Part shown: in pieces, positions 16,507-25,003 of the stretch
How the letters are laid out: every line of letters begins with the position of its first letter
Numbering within the stretch: position 1 is the first letter of the stretch
NCBI RefSeq assembly: GCF_011682175.1
Contig: NZ_WHJG01000017.1
Coordinates: 1 to 64,000, forward strand
DNA length: 64,000 nt
From: Massilia frigida
GTDB lineage: Bacteria > Pseudomonadota > Gammaproteobacteria > Burkholderiales > Burkholderiaceae_D
Direction of reading: 5' to 3'
Translations under genes and position numbers: made by a program
Notes under the pieces: model-generated
What the model saw: only the letters and a program-made list of their open reading frames with translations
The model's database searches: none
What the model was told of the DNA's origin: nothing

Positions 16507-17835
16507 TTACAATGTCGTCGCTACCGCGCGCTCATGCACCTTGCGCCCCGCCGCATACGTCGCCCCAATACACCGGTCGTCGCCCAGCAGCGCCAGCGCG
16601 AACAGCAGCTCCTCGAGATTATTGCAGCGCTCCGTGCGGCGCGCCAGCAGCGGTGTCGCTTTTGGGTCGAGCACGATGAAATCGGCCTCCGCCCCGGCCA
16701 CCAAACTGCCGATGGTCCCTTCGAGTTGCATGCTGCGCGCCGCGCCCAGCGTCGCCAGGTAAAACATGCGCGCGGCCGGCAGGTAGCTTCCTTTCAGTCG
16801 CGCTACTTTATAGGCTTCATTCATAGTTTGCAACATGGAGAAGGAAGTCCCCGCCCCCACATCGGTCGCCAGCGACAGCGATACCTGCGCCGCGTCGGCC
16901 TTTTCAAAATCGAACAAGCCGCTGCCGAGGAAGAAGTTGGAAGTCGGGCAGATCGCCGCCGCCGACCCGGTTTCGGCCATGCGCGCGAAATCGCGGTCGT
17001 CAAGCCAGATGCAGTGGCCGAACATGGCGCGCTCGCGCATCAGTCCATAGTGGTCGTACACGTCCAGATAGCTGCGCGCCTCCGGAAACAGCGACTTGAC
17101 CCAGCTGCACTCGTCCGCGTTCTCCGACACGTGGGTCTGGATGAACGTGTCCGGATACGCCGCCGCCAGCTCGCCCGTCAGCCGCAACTGCGCCTCGGTG
17201 GAGGTGGGCGCAAAGCGCGGGGTGATCGCGTACATGGCGCGCCCCTTGTTGTGCCACTTCTTGATCAGGTCTTCGCTGTCGCGCGCCCCGCTTTCGGCCG
17301 TGTCGCGCAAAAACTCGGGGCAGTTGCGGTCCATCAGCACCTTCCCCGCCGCCATGCGCAGGTTGCGCGCCTCGCTGGCCTCGAAAAACGCATCCACCGA
17401 TTCGCGGTGCACGGTGCAGTACACCATGGCCGTGGTGGTCCCGCAGCGCAGCAGCTCGTCGAGGAAGAAGTCGGCCACTTCGCGTGCGTGCGCCGGGTCG
17501 CCGAACTCGCGCTCGGTCGGAAAGGTGTAGGTTTCCAGCCACGGCAACAGGCCCGGCGCCGGGGAAGCGATCATGTCGGTCTGCGGGAAATGCAGGTGGG
17601 TGTCGATAAAGCCCGGCATGATCACCTTGCCACGGTAATCGATCACCAGCGCGCCCGCTGGCAGCGTCGGGAACAGCTGCGCATAATCGCCGGCAGCCTG
17701 GATTTTGCCGCCCGAGACGATCAGCAGCCCATCTTCGTGCCACAGGCAGGCATCCTTGCTGAAGGCCGGGTCGGCGTGAAAATGCAGCAAGCTGGCTCGG
17801 TAGGCTTGCACGGTGGTTGGTGGTACGGTAGACAT
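16507..17835 (-). CDS. guaD: Guanine deaminase
   Basis: This 442-residue amidohydrolase converts guanine to xanthine and ammonia, feeding xanthine dehydrogenase. The metal-binding DTHLHFPQTD (His80, His82) is followed by the guanine deaminase-typical LLPWLETYTFPTE. HVSENADE, FGHCIWLDD and SLATDVGAGTS supply the remaining His and Asp ligands. The length fits bacterial GuaD (about 430-440). Its start overlaps the xdhC stop by one base (TGATG), which argues for one transcript and translational coupling. Confidence 0.93.
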   Translation of the reverse strand: MSTVPPTTVQAYRASLLHFHADPAFSKDACLWHEDGLLIVSGGKIQAAGDYAQLFPTLPAGALVIDYRGKVIMPGFIDTHLHFPQTDMIASPAPGLLPWLETYTFPTEREFGDPAHAREVADFFLDELLRCGTTTAMVYCTVHRESVDAFFEASEARNLRMAAGKVLMDRNCPEFLRDTAESGARDSEDLIKKWHNKGRAMYAITPRFAPTSTEAQLRLTGELAAAYPDTFIQTHVSENADECSWVKSLFPEARSYLDVYDHYGLMRERAMFGHCIWLDDRDFARMAETGSAAAICPTSNFFLGSGLFDFEKADAAQVSLSLATDVGAGTSFSMLQTMNEAYKVARLKGSYLPAARMFYLATLGAARSMQLEGTIGSLVAGAEADFIVLDPKATPLLARRTERCNNLEELLFALALLGDDRCIGATYAAGRKVHERAVATTL

Positions 17836-18848
17836 CAGACTCTTTCGGTGATTGCGGCCGCCGGTTTTGCCATGATGCGCATGGACGCGTCAGGCGTCCT
17901 TTGCATGGCTTCCCACACGGTCAGTAATTGCGCGCAGACGGATGCGGCGATGACCGCCGGCGCTTTGTTGGTGATGCCGGCCAGCCCGATCGGGCAGACC
18001 ATGGCGTCGATACGCGCCGCGTCCACCCCACGCGCGTGCAGGCGGTGTTCGAACTGGCGGCGTTTGGTTTTCGATCCGATCAGGCCGAACCAGCCCACGT
18101 CCGGCCGCGCCACGATCGCTTCGGTCAGGCGCTGGTCGAGCGCGTGGCTGTGCGTCATGACGAGGTAACTGGCACCGGCTGGCGCGGCGGCTACCAGCGC
18201 CTCCGGCACATCGGAGGCTTCCACGGTGACGTTGGCCGGCACCTGCGGCGGGAACATGTCGTCCCGTTCATCGACCCAGGTGACATTGCATGGCAGGTGC
18301 GCCAGTGCGCGCACGATGGCCGTGCCCACGTGGCCGGCGCCGAACAGCACCAGGTGCGCGCGCGGAGCGAACACCGGATCGACCAGCCAGCGCCGCCCGT
18401 CCGGTTCCTGCATGACGTAGGCGCCGCGGTCGCGCGCGAATACCGGTGGACGCGCGCCAAGCAGCCAGCGCCCGTCGCCATCGAACAGCGCGCTGTCCGC
18501 CGCGCCGTCGATGGAAACCACGCGCCAGCTGTCGTCCTGGCGGCGCTGCCCGAGCAGCGCGGCCTGCGCCGCATCGAGCAGTTCGTACGCCAGGTGCACC
18601 ACGCCGCCGCAGCACTGGCCCAGGCTGGGGCCGAGCGCATAGCGTTCAAAGTGGCGCGGGCGGGCGTCTGCCAGCATGGCGCGCGCGGTCTCGATGGCGC
18701 GATGCTCCAGATGGCCGCCGCCAATGGTGTCCCACACGCGGGTGGCGTCGACCAGCATCTTGGCGCCGCATTCGCGCGGACCGGAGCCTTCGACGATGGC
18801 CACGGTCACCAGCACGGCTGGACCGGTGGCGCTGAGCCAGTCGTCCAT
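17835..18848 (-). CDS. xdhC: XdhC, molybdenum-cofactor sulfuration/insertion factor for xanthine dehydrogenase
   Basis: This 337-residue protein has an N-terminal XdhC/CoxI domain (GSGPRECGAKMLVD, DTIGGGHLE) and a C-terminal Rossmann fold (VLFGAGHVGTAIVRAL). XdhC binds the molybdenum cofactor, protects its sulfurated form and hands it to XdhB. A GTG at 18851 is possible, but the ATG at 18848 overlaps the xdhB stop as TGATG, matching the other junction. It lies between xdhB and guaD, as in many proteobacterial purine operons. Confidence 0.92.
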   Translation of the reverse strand: MDDWLSATGPAVLVTVAIVEGSGPRECGAKMLVDATRVWDTIGGGHLEHRAIETARAMLADARPRHFERYALGPSLGQCCGGVVHLAYELLDAAQAALLGQRRQDDSWRVVSIDGAADSALFDGDGRWLLGARPPVFARDRGAYVMQEPDGRRWLVDPVFAPRAHLVLFGAGHVGTAIVRALAHLPCNVTWVDERDDMFPPQVPANVTVEASDVPEALVAAAPAGASYLVMTHSHALDQRLTEAIVARPDVGWFGLIGSKTKRRQFEHRLHARGVDAARIDAMVCPIGLAGITNKAPAVIAASVCAQLLTVWEAMQRTPDASMRIMAKPAAAITERV

Positions 18849-21184
18849 CACGCCGCCTTGAGCGCCGCTTCGACAGCGGAAATGGATTTGAGGATTTCTT
18901 CGCTGGTGGCCGGAGCGTTCAGCGGAGGGTTGACCTTGTGCCCGCCGACACTGGAAATCGCATCGCGGATCGCAAAGAATACCGAGAATGGCAGCAGCAG
19001 CGGCGGCTCGCCCACGGCCTTGGAGCGGTGGATGCTGTCTTCGACGTTGCGGTTGTCGAACAGGCGCACGCGGAAGTCTTCCGGGCAGTCGGACACGCCG
19101 GGAATCTTGTAGGTCGACGGCGCGTGCGTCATGAGTTTACCGGCCGGGTTCCACCACAGTTCCTCGGTGGTGAGCCAGCCCATGCCCTGGATAAAGGCGC
19201 CTTCGACCTGGCCGATGTCGATCGCCGGGTTGAGCGACTTGCCGGCGTCGTACAACGCGTCGGCGCGCAGCAGCTTCCATTCGCCGGTGAGCGTATCGAC
19301 CACCACTTCGGCCACGGCGGCGCCGTAGGCGTAGTACGAGAACGGGCGGCCGTTCATGGTCTTCGGATCCCAGTGCAGGCCCGGCGTGGCATAGAAACCA
19401 TCGGACCACAGCTGCACCCGCGCCAGATAGGCTTTTTGCACCAGCACCGGGAATGCGACTTCGTGGCCGTTGACGAACACGGTGTCGCCGGCGAACACCA
19501 CCTCGCCAGCCTCGCCGCCGTACAGCTTGACCGCGTAGGCGGCCAGGCGTTCACGGATCTGGCGCGCCGCGTCCTGCGCTGCCTTGCCGTTCAAATCGGC
19601 GCCGGTCGATGCGGCCGTGGCCGAGGTGTTCGATACCTTGCTGGTGTCGGGGGCGGTGGCGCGCACATGCGCGATGTCCACGCCCAGTTCGTGCGCGACA
19701 ACCTGCATCACCTTGGTGTTGATGCCCTGCCCCATTTCGGTTCCGCCATGATTGACGATGATGGAACCATCGACATACACGTGCACCAGCGCGCCGGCCT
19801 GGTTCAGGTGCGTGACGTTAAACGCAATGCCGAATTTGACGGGCGTGAGCGCCAGACCTTTTTTGAGGACCGGGCTGGTGGCGTTGAAAGCGCTGATTGC
19901 CGCGCGCCGTGCGCGGTATTCGCTGGTCTCTTCCAGTTCGGCGGACAGTGCGTGAATCACGTTGTCCACCACGACCTGGCCGTACGGCGTGACGTTGCGC
20001 TCTTCGCGCCCGTAGAAATTCAATCGACGGATGTCGAGCGCATCGCGCCCGAGGTTACGGGCGATTTCATCGATGATGTATTCGATGGCAATCGCGCCCT
20101 GCGGACCGCCGAAGCCACGAAAGGCGGTATTGGACTGCGTGTTGGTCTTGCCGCAGGCGGCGCGGATATCGACGTCGGACAAATAATAGGTATTGTCGAA
20201 GTGGCAGACCGCGCGCGTGGCCACTGGCCCCGAGAGGTCGGCCGAATAGCCGGCGCGGGTGACCATGTCGACCTTGGCAGCGACAATGCGGCCTTCGTCG
20301 TCGTAGCCGACTTCGTATTCGTAGTGGAAGCAGTGGCGCTTGCCGGTGACGAGCATGTCGTCGTCGCGGTCGGCGCGCAGCTTGACCGGGCGCTTGAGTT
20401 TCGAGGCGGCGATGGCGGAAGCGGCCGCCCACAGCGCCGATTGCGATTCCTTGCCGCCGAAGCCGCCGCCCATGCGCCGGCATTCGACCACGATGTTATG
20501 CGAGTGCAGGCCGAGCGCGTGTGCCACCACATGCTGCATTTCGCTCGGGTGCTGGGTAGAGCAGAGCACCAGCATGCCCTTGTCTTCCTTCGGGATCGCG
20601 TACGAAATCTGGCCTTCCAGGTAAAACTGCTCCTGCCCGCCCACATACAATTCGCCCTTGACCGAGCGTGGCGCTTTCTCGAAGGCGGCCTGGTAGTCGC
20701 CGCGCGTGAGAAGCATCGGTGGCAGCACGTACGATTGCGCGGCCCTGGCGGCTTGCGGCGTCAGGATGGCGGGCAGTTCCTCGTAGGTGACCTTGGCCAG
20801 CCGCGCCGCGCGGCGCGCGTGGTCGTGCGTGTCGGCGACGACGATGAAGATCGGCTGGCCGACGTACATGACCAGGCCATCGGCCAGGATCGGATCGTCG
20901 TGGATGATCGGGCCGCAGTCGTTGGTGCCAGGGATGTCGGCCACCGTCAGCACGGCCACCACGCCCACGCTGGCGCGCACGGCGGCGAGATCGATGGCGC
21001 TGATATTGGCGTGCGCCTTGCTCGACAAGCCGAGCGCCGCGTGCAGGGTGCCCTGCACTTCCGGGATGTCATCGGTGTAGGTGGCCTGGCCGAGCACGTG
21101 CAGCGTGGCCGATTCGTGCGCGCGCGAGACGCCCACGCCGGTCCACGCCGCCGCTTTGAGCGCTGGGGTAGCTGCGTCGTTCAT
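18848..21184 (-). CDS. xdhB: Xanthine dehydrogenase molybdopterin-binding (large) subunit
   Basis: This 778-residue subunit holds the molybdenum cofactor and the hypoxanthine/xanthine oxidation site. Visible family motifs are GQEQFYLEGQ, RRMGGGFGGKES, TAFRGFGGPQG, EMGQGINTK and the C-terminal AVGEPPLLL containing the catalytic Glu. The ATG at 21184 has AAGGAG six bases upstream; an upstream ATG at 21226 extends into the xdhA end and is rejected. The subunit pairs with XdhA encoded ten bases upstream, in an (AB)2-type enzyme that makes urate. Confidence 0.95.
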   Translation of the reverse strand: MNDAATPALKAAAWTGVGVSRAHESATLHVLGQATYTDDIPEVQGTLHAALGLSSKAHANISAIDLAAVRASVGVVAVLTVADIPGTNDCGPIIHDDPILADGLVMYVGQPIFIVVADTHDHARRAARLAKVTYEELPAILTPQAARAAQSYVLPPMLLTRGDYQAAFEKAPRSVKGELYVGGQEQFYLEGQISYAIPKEDKGMLVLCSTQHPSEMQHVVAHALGLHSHNIVVECRRMGGGFGGKESQSALWAAASAIAASKLKRPVKLRADRDDDMLVTGKRHCFHYEYEVGYDDEGRIVAAKVDMVTRAGYSADLSGPVATRAVCHFDNTYYLSDVDIRAACGKTNTQSNTAFRGFGGPQGAIAIEYIIDEIARNLGRDALDIRRLNFYGREERNVTPYGQVVVDNVIHALSAELEETSEYRARRAAISAFNATSPVLKKGLALTPVKFGIAFNVTHLNQAGALVHVYVDGSIIVNHGGTEMGQGINTKVMQVVAHELGVDIAHVRATAPDTSKVSNTSATAASTGADLNGKAAQDAARQIRERLAAYAVKLYGGEAGEVVFAGDTVFVNGHEVAFPVLVQKAYLARVQLWSDGFYATPGLHWDPKTMNGRPFSYYAYGAAVAEVVVDTLTGEWKLLRADALYDAGKSLNPAIDIGQVEGAFIQGMGWLTTEELWWNPAGKLMTHAPSTYKIPGVSDCPEDFRVRLFDNRNVEDSIHRSKAVGEPPLLLPFSVFFAIRDAISSVGGHKVNPPLNAPATSEEILKSISAVEAALKAA

Positions 21185-21194
21185 GGTGTTCTCC

Positions 21195-22676
21195 TTACGC
21201 GCGCACGGCAAAGGCGTTGACGGCATCGGCCGCCAGCGGGTTGTGTTGACGGGTCTCGAACCAGAAGCGGCGCAGCAGGTTTTGCGCAGCCTTCATGCGG
21301 TATTCGCTGGACGCGCGCATGTCCGACAGGGGAGCGTAATCCTGCGCCAGCATGGCCATGGCAGCGTCCACCGTGGCCTCGCTCCACGGCTGGCCGGCCA
21401 GCAGGGCTTCGGTCTGGGCGGCGCGCTTGGGGGTGGCGGCCATGCCGCCGAAGGCAATGCGGGCCTCGGCCACCACGTCGCCATCGATGCGCAGCGCGAA
21501 GGCGGCGCACACGGCGGAGATGTCCTGGTCGAAACGCTTGGCCAGTTTGTAGGTGCGGAACTGCACGCCGGCGCGCGGCAGCGGCACGCGCACGGCCTGG
21601 ACGAATTCGCCCGCTTGCATGTCCTTTTTCTGGTAGCCGAGGTACAGGTCTTCCAGTGCCATCTCGCGTTCGCCGGCGGCGCCGCGCAGCACGACGCGTG
21701 CGCCCAGGGCGATCAGCCACGGCATCGAGTCGCCGATGGGCGAGCCGTTGGCGACGTTGCCGCCCAGGGTGCCGGCGTTGCGGATCGGGAGCGAGGCAAA
21801 GCGCTGCCACATGGCCGACAGTTCGGCCGGATAGTGCGCGGCGATCGCCTCGTAGGCCTCTTCCAGCGTCACGCCGGCGCCGATGTCGATCATGCCGTCC
21901 TGCTGCGTTACCTGCTTGAGCGCGTCGACGTGGCCGAGGTAGATGAGGTCGCCCAGCTCGCGCATCTGCTTGGTGACCCACAGGCCGATGTCGGTGGAAC
22001 CGGCCAGCAGCACGGCGTCCGGCTTGTCGGCGCGGATGCGCACCAGTTCATCGAGCGTGCGCGGGGCGTAAAACGAGGCACCAGCGGCGCTGTAGGTGGC
22101 CATGGCGCCGCGTTGCAGGGGCGCCAATTGGGCCGCCAGCGCGGCGCGGTCGAAGTTCACGGCGGGCAGTTCGCCCATGCGCCTGGCGGCGTCGATAATC
22201 GGGCGGTAGCCGGTGCAGCGGCACAGATTGCCCGAGAGAGCGTCGTCGATCTGGCAGCGGGTCGGCTCGCGCGTCGCATCGCGCCCTTCCTGCTTGAGGT
22301 ACATGCCCCACAGGGACATGACGAAACCGGGCGTGCAAAAGCCGCACTGGGAACCGTGGCATTCGACCATGGCTTGCTGCACCGGGTGCAAGGTGCCGTT
22401 GGGCTGCTCCAGGTCTTCGACCGAGAACAGGGCCTTGCCGTCGAGCGTGGGGGTGAGCTGGATGCAGGAATTGACAGCCTTCATCTCGACCTGGCCGTCC
22501 GCGCCCAGCGAGCCGATGACGACCGTGCAGGCGCCGCAGTCGCCTTCGGCGCAGCCTTCCTTGGTGCCGGTGCAGTGCAAGTCCTCGCGCAAATGCTGGA
22601 GAATGGTCTGCGTCGGCGCGGCCTGCGTCACTACACGCACGGCGCCCTGATAGTAAAAACGAATCGGTTCTGACAT
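21195..22676 (-). CDS. xdhA: Xanthine dehydrogenase iron-sulfur/FAD (small) subunit
   Basis: This 493-residue subunit carries two [2Fe-2S] clusters and FAD. The plant-type ferredoxin domain has [10 protein letters not shown] (Cys42, 47, 50). The alpha-helical domain has [10 protein letters not shown] and [10 protein letters not shown]. The FAD domain follows with [12 protein letters not shown] and [17 protein letters not shown]. The ATG at 22676, with a GAGG ribosome site, is chosen over an open frame reaching 22826, because residues [10 protein letters not shown] match the normal N-terminus of the family. It is the first gene of xdhA-xdhB-xdhC-guaD. Confidence 0.95.
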   Translation of the reverse strand: MSEPIRFYYQGAVRVVTQAAPTQTILQHLREDLHCTGTKEGCAEGDCGACTVVIGSLGADGQVEMKAVNSCIQLTPTLDGKALFSVEDLEQPNGTLHPVQQAMVECHGSQCGFCTPGFVMSLWGMYLKQEGRDATREPTRCQIDDALSGNLCRCTGYRPIIDAARRMGELPAVNFDRAALAAQLAPLQRGAMATYSAAGASFYAPRTLDELVRIRADKPDAVLLAGSTDIGLWVTKQMRELGDLIYLGHVDALKQVTQQDGMIDIGAGVTLEEAYEAIAAHYPAELSAMWQRFASLPIRNAGTLGGNVANGSPIGDSMPWLIALGARVVLRGAAGEREMALEDLYLGYQKKDMQAGEFVQAVRVPLPRAGVQFRTYKLAKRFDQDISAVCAAFALRIDGDVVAEARIAFGGMAATPKRAAQTEALLAGQPWSEATVDAAMAMLAQDYAPLSDMRASSEYRMKAAQNLLRRFWFETRQHNPLAADAVNAFAVRA

Positions 22677-22768
22677 TGTTGCCTCGGCTTTGTCCCAGTA
22701 TGCAAGGCTACCACCCAAGGCATCCGCAATTATATCTATTTGAAGATGTCGGTTATCAGCAAAAAGCA

Positions 22769-23701
22769 CTATGCCGGGTGGGCGGCCTTCCAGTGATCGG
22801 CGATATCGATGCGCCGGGTGATCCATACCTTGTCGTGCCTTTGCACGTAATCGAGAAAGCGCGCCAGTGCCGCCGCCCGCCCCGGACGGCCCACGATGCG
22901 GCAGTGCAGGCCGATGGAGAGCATTTTCGGCTGGTTCAGGCCATCCGGATCGCCTTCCGCGTACAGCACGTCGAAGGCGTCTTTCAGATAATCGAAGAAC
23001 TGGGTGCCGGAATTGAAGCCCTGCATGGCGGCAAAGCGCATGTCGTTGGTGTCGAGCGTGTAGGGCACGACCAGGTGCGGCGTCACGCCGCCCGCGCGTT
23101 CGACGTTTTGCCAGAACGGCAGGTCGTCGCCGTAGTGGTCGGCGTCGTAGGCGAAACCGCCATGCTCGACCACCAGCCGGCGCGTGTTGGGCGAGTCGCG
23201 CCCGGTGTACCAGCCCAGCGGGGCGGAACCGGTCAGTTCGCGCATGATCTGCACCGCTTCAGCCATGTGGGCGCGCTCGGTGGCTTCGTCCACGTTCTGG
23301 TAGGAGATCCATTTCAGGCCATGGCAGGCGATTTCGTGTCCCAGCTCCCGGAAGGCGGCCACGGCTTCCGGATTGCGCTTGAGCGCCATCGCCACCCCGA
23401 ACACGGTCAGCGGCAGCTTGCGCTCCTCGAACATGCGCAGCAGGCGCCACAGGCCCGCACGCGAGCCGTATTCGTATAGCGACTCCATGCTCATGTGACG
23501 CATGGGAAACGCGGCCGCGCCGATGATCTCGGATAAAAACGTTTCGGAGGCGGCGTCGCCATGCAGCACATTGTTTTCGCCGCCCTCTTCATAGTTGAGC
23601 ACGAACTGCAGCGCCACCCGCGCCTGGCCCGGCCATTCTGGACGGGGCGGGGTGCGCCCGTAGCCAATCAGGTCGCGTGGGTAGTTGTCATAAGTGGTCA
23701 T
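22769..23701 (-). CDS. puuE: Allantoinase PuuE (polysaccharide deacetylase fold)
   Basis: This 310-residue protein of the NodB-like deacetylase fold has the PuuE-typical opening [19 protein letters not shown] and [14 protein letters not shown], then [12 protein letters not shown] and [11 protein letters not shown]. PuuE allantoinases open allantoin to allantoate without being related to amidohydrolase-type allantoinases. The ATG at 23701 gives the family length of about 308-310; an upstream ATG at 23767 would add an atypical tail. It precedes xdhA by 92 bases on the same strand and is divergent from the HIU hydrolase gene, so the locus covers steps on both sides of urate oxidation. Confidence 0.9.
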   Translation of the reverse strand: MTTYDNYPRDLIGYGRTPPRPEWPGQARVALQFVLNYEEGGENNVLHGDAASETFLSEIIGAAAFPMRHMSMESLYEYGSRAGLWRLLRMFEERKLPLTVFGVAMALKRNPEAVAAFRELGHEIACHGLKWISYQNVDEATERAHMAEAVQIMRELTGSAPLGWYTGRDSPNTRRLVVEHGGFAYDADHYGDDLPFWQNVERAGGVTPHLVVPYTLDTNDMRFAAMQGFNSGTQFFDYLKDAFDVLYAEGDPDGLNQPKMLSIGLHCRIVGRPGRAAALARFLDYVQRHDKVWITRRIDIADHWKAAHPA

Positions 23702-23746
23702 GAATGGGCTCTGGATGGAAGGGAAGGCATGGAGGGTATAGTGCGC

Positions 23747-23780
23747 ATCATATATTGGCGTTCGCACCTCAGTATATGAT
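23747..23780. promoter_or_regulatory. Inverted repeat in the puuE-uraH divergent promoter region
   Basis: ATCATATA (23747-23754) and TATATGAT (23773-23780) are perfect 8-base inverted repeats, 18 bases apart, in the 121-base gap between the divergent puuE and HIU hydrolase starts. This is a plausible operator controlling both directions. ATCATATA also occurs inside the palindrome at 14561-14568. No regulator gene is adjacent. Confidence 0.4.
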
Positions 23781-23822
23781 CAGCCAGATAACAAGCGTCA
23801 ATATCGACATATAGGAAAGACT

Positions 23823-24176
23823 ATGGGAAAACTTAGTACACACGTGCTGGACACAACGCAAGGCAAACCCGGGGCCGGAGTGGTAGTCGAACTGTACGCC
23901 GTCGCTGGCGGCGCGCGCACCCTGCTCAAGACCGTCACCACCAACCGCGATGGCCGCGTCGATACGGCCCTGCTCGAAGGCGACGCCATGCAGGCCGGAC
24001 GCTACGAGCTGGTGTTTGCCGCCGGCGATTATTTCGCCGCCCAGGGCGTGAACCTGCCCGAACCGCGCTTCATCGACCAGGTGACGCTGGCCTTCGGCAT
24101 TGCCGATCCGTCCCAGAACTATCACGTGCCGCTGGTGCTCACGCCGTGGTCGTATTCCACCTATCGCGGTAGCTGA
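23823..24176 (+). CDS. uraH: 5-hydroxyisourate hydrolase (transthyretin-like)
   Basis: This 117-residue protein has LSTHVLDTTQGKPGAGV near the N-terminus and ends in the family signature YHVPLVLTP...YSTYRGS, which separates HIU hydrolases from transthyretins. It hydrolyses 5-hydroxyisourate, the product of urate oxidation, to OHCU. No signal peptide is visible, so it is cytoplasmic. A GGAAAG ribosome site precedes the ATG. It is transcribed away from puuE. Neither the OHCU decarboxylase gene that often accompanies it nor a urate oxidase gene is in the window. Confidence 0.95.
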   Translation: MGKLSTHVLDTTQGKPGAGVVVELYAVAGGARTLLKTVTTNRDGRVDTALLEGDAMQAGRYELVFAAGDYFAAQGVNLPEPRFIDQVTLAFGIADPSQNYHVPLVLTPWSYSTYRGS

Positions 24177-24243
24177 AATACCAAGGAAACCGTGCGGCGG
24201 GCAAAAACTTGCTATTCTTGGGCAGAAAGCTTCAGGAGAGATA

Positions 24244-24804
24244 ATGTCGCTGCACATCGTTCACTTTATCGGCCCCATCAACCATAGCGCGGTGTGCACC
24301 ATCCGCAACCTCTGCCTGCAAGCGCTGCAGAGCGGCGCCAGCGAGATCGAATTGCACATGTCGACCGAAGGCGGCAATATGACCGCCGGCTTCGCGCTGT
24401 ATTTCTTCCTCAAGTCGCTGCCCCTGCCGCTGACCACCCACAATATCGGCAGCGTCGAATCGGTGGGCGTGGTGATTTTCCTGGCCGGCGGCAAGCGCTA
24501 CGCCTGTCCCGGTACGCGTTTCCTGGTCCATCCGCTGCACTGGGGTTTCGGCAGCCTGGTGGCGGCCGACCACTCGCGCGTGAGCGAATGGCGCGACTGC
24601 CTCGATTTCGACGCCGAGCGCTATGCCTGCATTTTCGAGGATGCGACCAAGGCCGCCGGTGCCCAGGACGATATCCGCACCAATCTGTTCGGCAATGCGC
24701 GCATCTACGACGCCGACCAGGCTGTGGCGGCCGGCATCATCCACAAGGCGACGCAGGCGCGCCTGCCGGGCGCCGGCACCACGTCGCACTGGTGGAACGG
24801 CTGA
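24244..24804 (+). CDS. ClpP-like serine protease family protein
   Basis: This 186-residue protein of the ClpP/crotonase fold has STEGGNMTAGF (strand-turn of the fold), GSVESVGVVIFLAGG with Ser73 at the nucleophile position, and FLVHPLHWG with His96. A C-terminal YDADQAVAAGIIHKA matches the ClpP segment before the end. The Ser-His arrangement is retained, but the surroundings differ from true ClpP (ESVG in place of the usual AASM). It is probably one of the stand-alone ClpP-like proteases of unknown substrate. AGGAGA precedes the ATG. No ClpX/ClpA partner is nearby. An open frame back to 24100 is ignored because it runs through uraH. Confidence 0.7.
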   Translation: MSLHIVHFIGPINHSAVCTIRNLCLQALQSGASEIELHMSTEGGNMTAGFALYFFLKSLPLPLTTHNIGSVESVGVVIFLAGGKRYACPGTRFLVHPLHWGFGSLVAADHSRVSEWRDCLDFDAERYACIFEDATKAAGAQDDIRTNLFGNARIYDADQAVAAGIIHKATQARLPGAGTTSHWWNG

Positions 24805-25003
24805 CGGGCCGATACGGTGGCGGCAAAAGTTGCGGCACTACGTGACGCATATGTGACGCACACATCATGGTCAAACTTGCACGGAGGCGGGGCTTGACTT
24901 AAAATCAGCAGCTCTGCGGTTGCCGTTCCGGCGAGCGCACCATTCTGGGCTTGGCCCGCTTTTCATGCTCCCCTGTTTTTCCACCACCGCGGCACGCTGA
25001 CCC

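Noticed and set aside
14926-24176. The purine gene set was considered as a nucleotide-based anti-phage defence island because of its deaminases and nuclease.
   Set aside because: The nuclease and adenosine deaminase-like protein carry export signals and the others are standard purine catabolism enzymes, so a nutritional role fits better.
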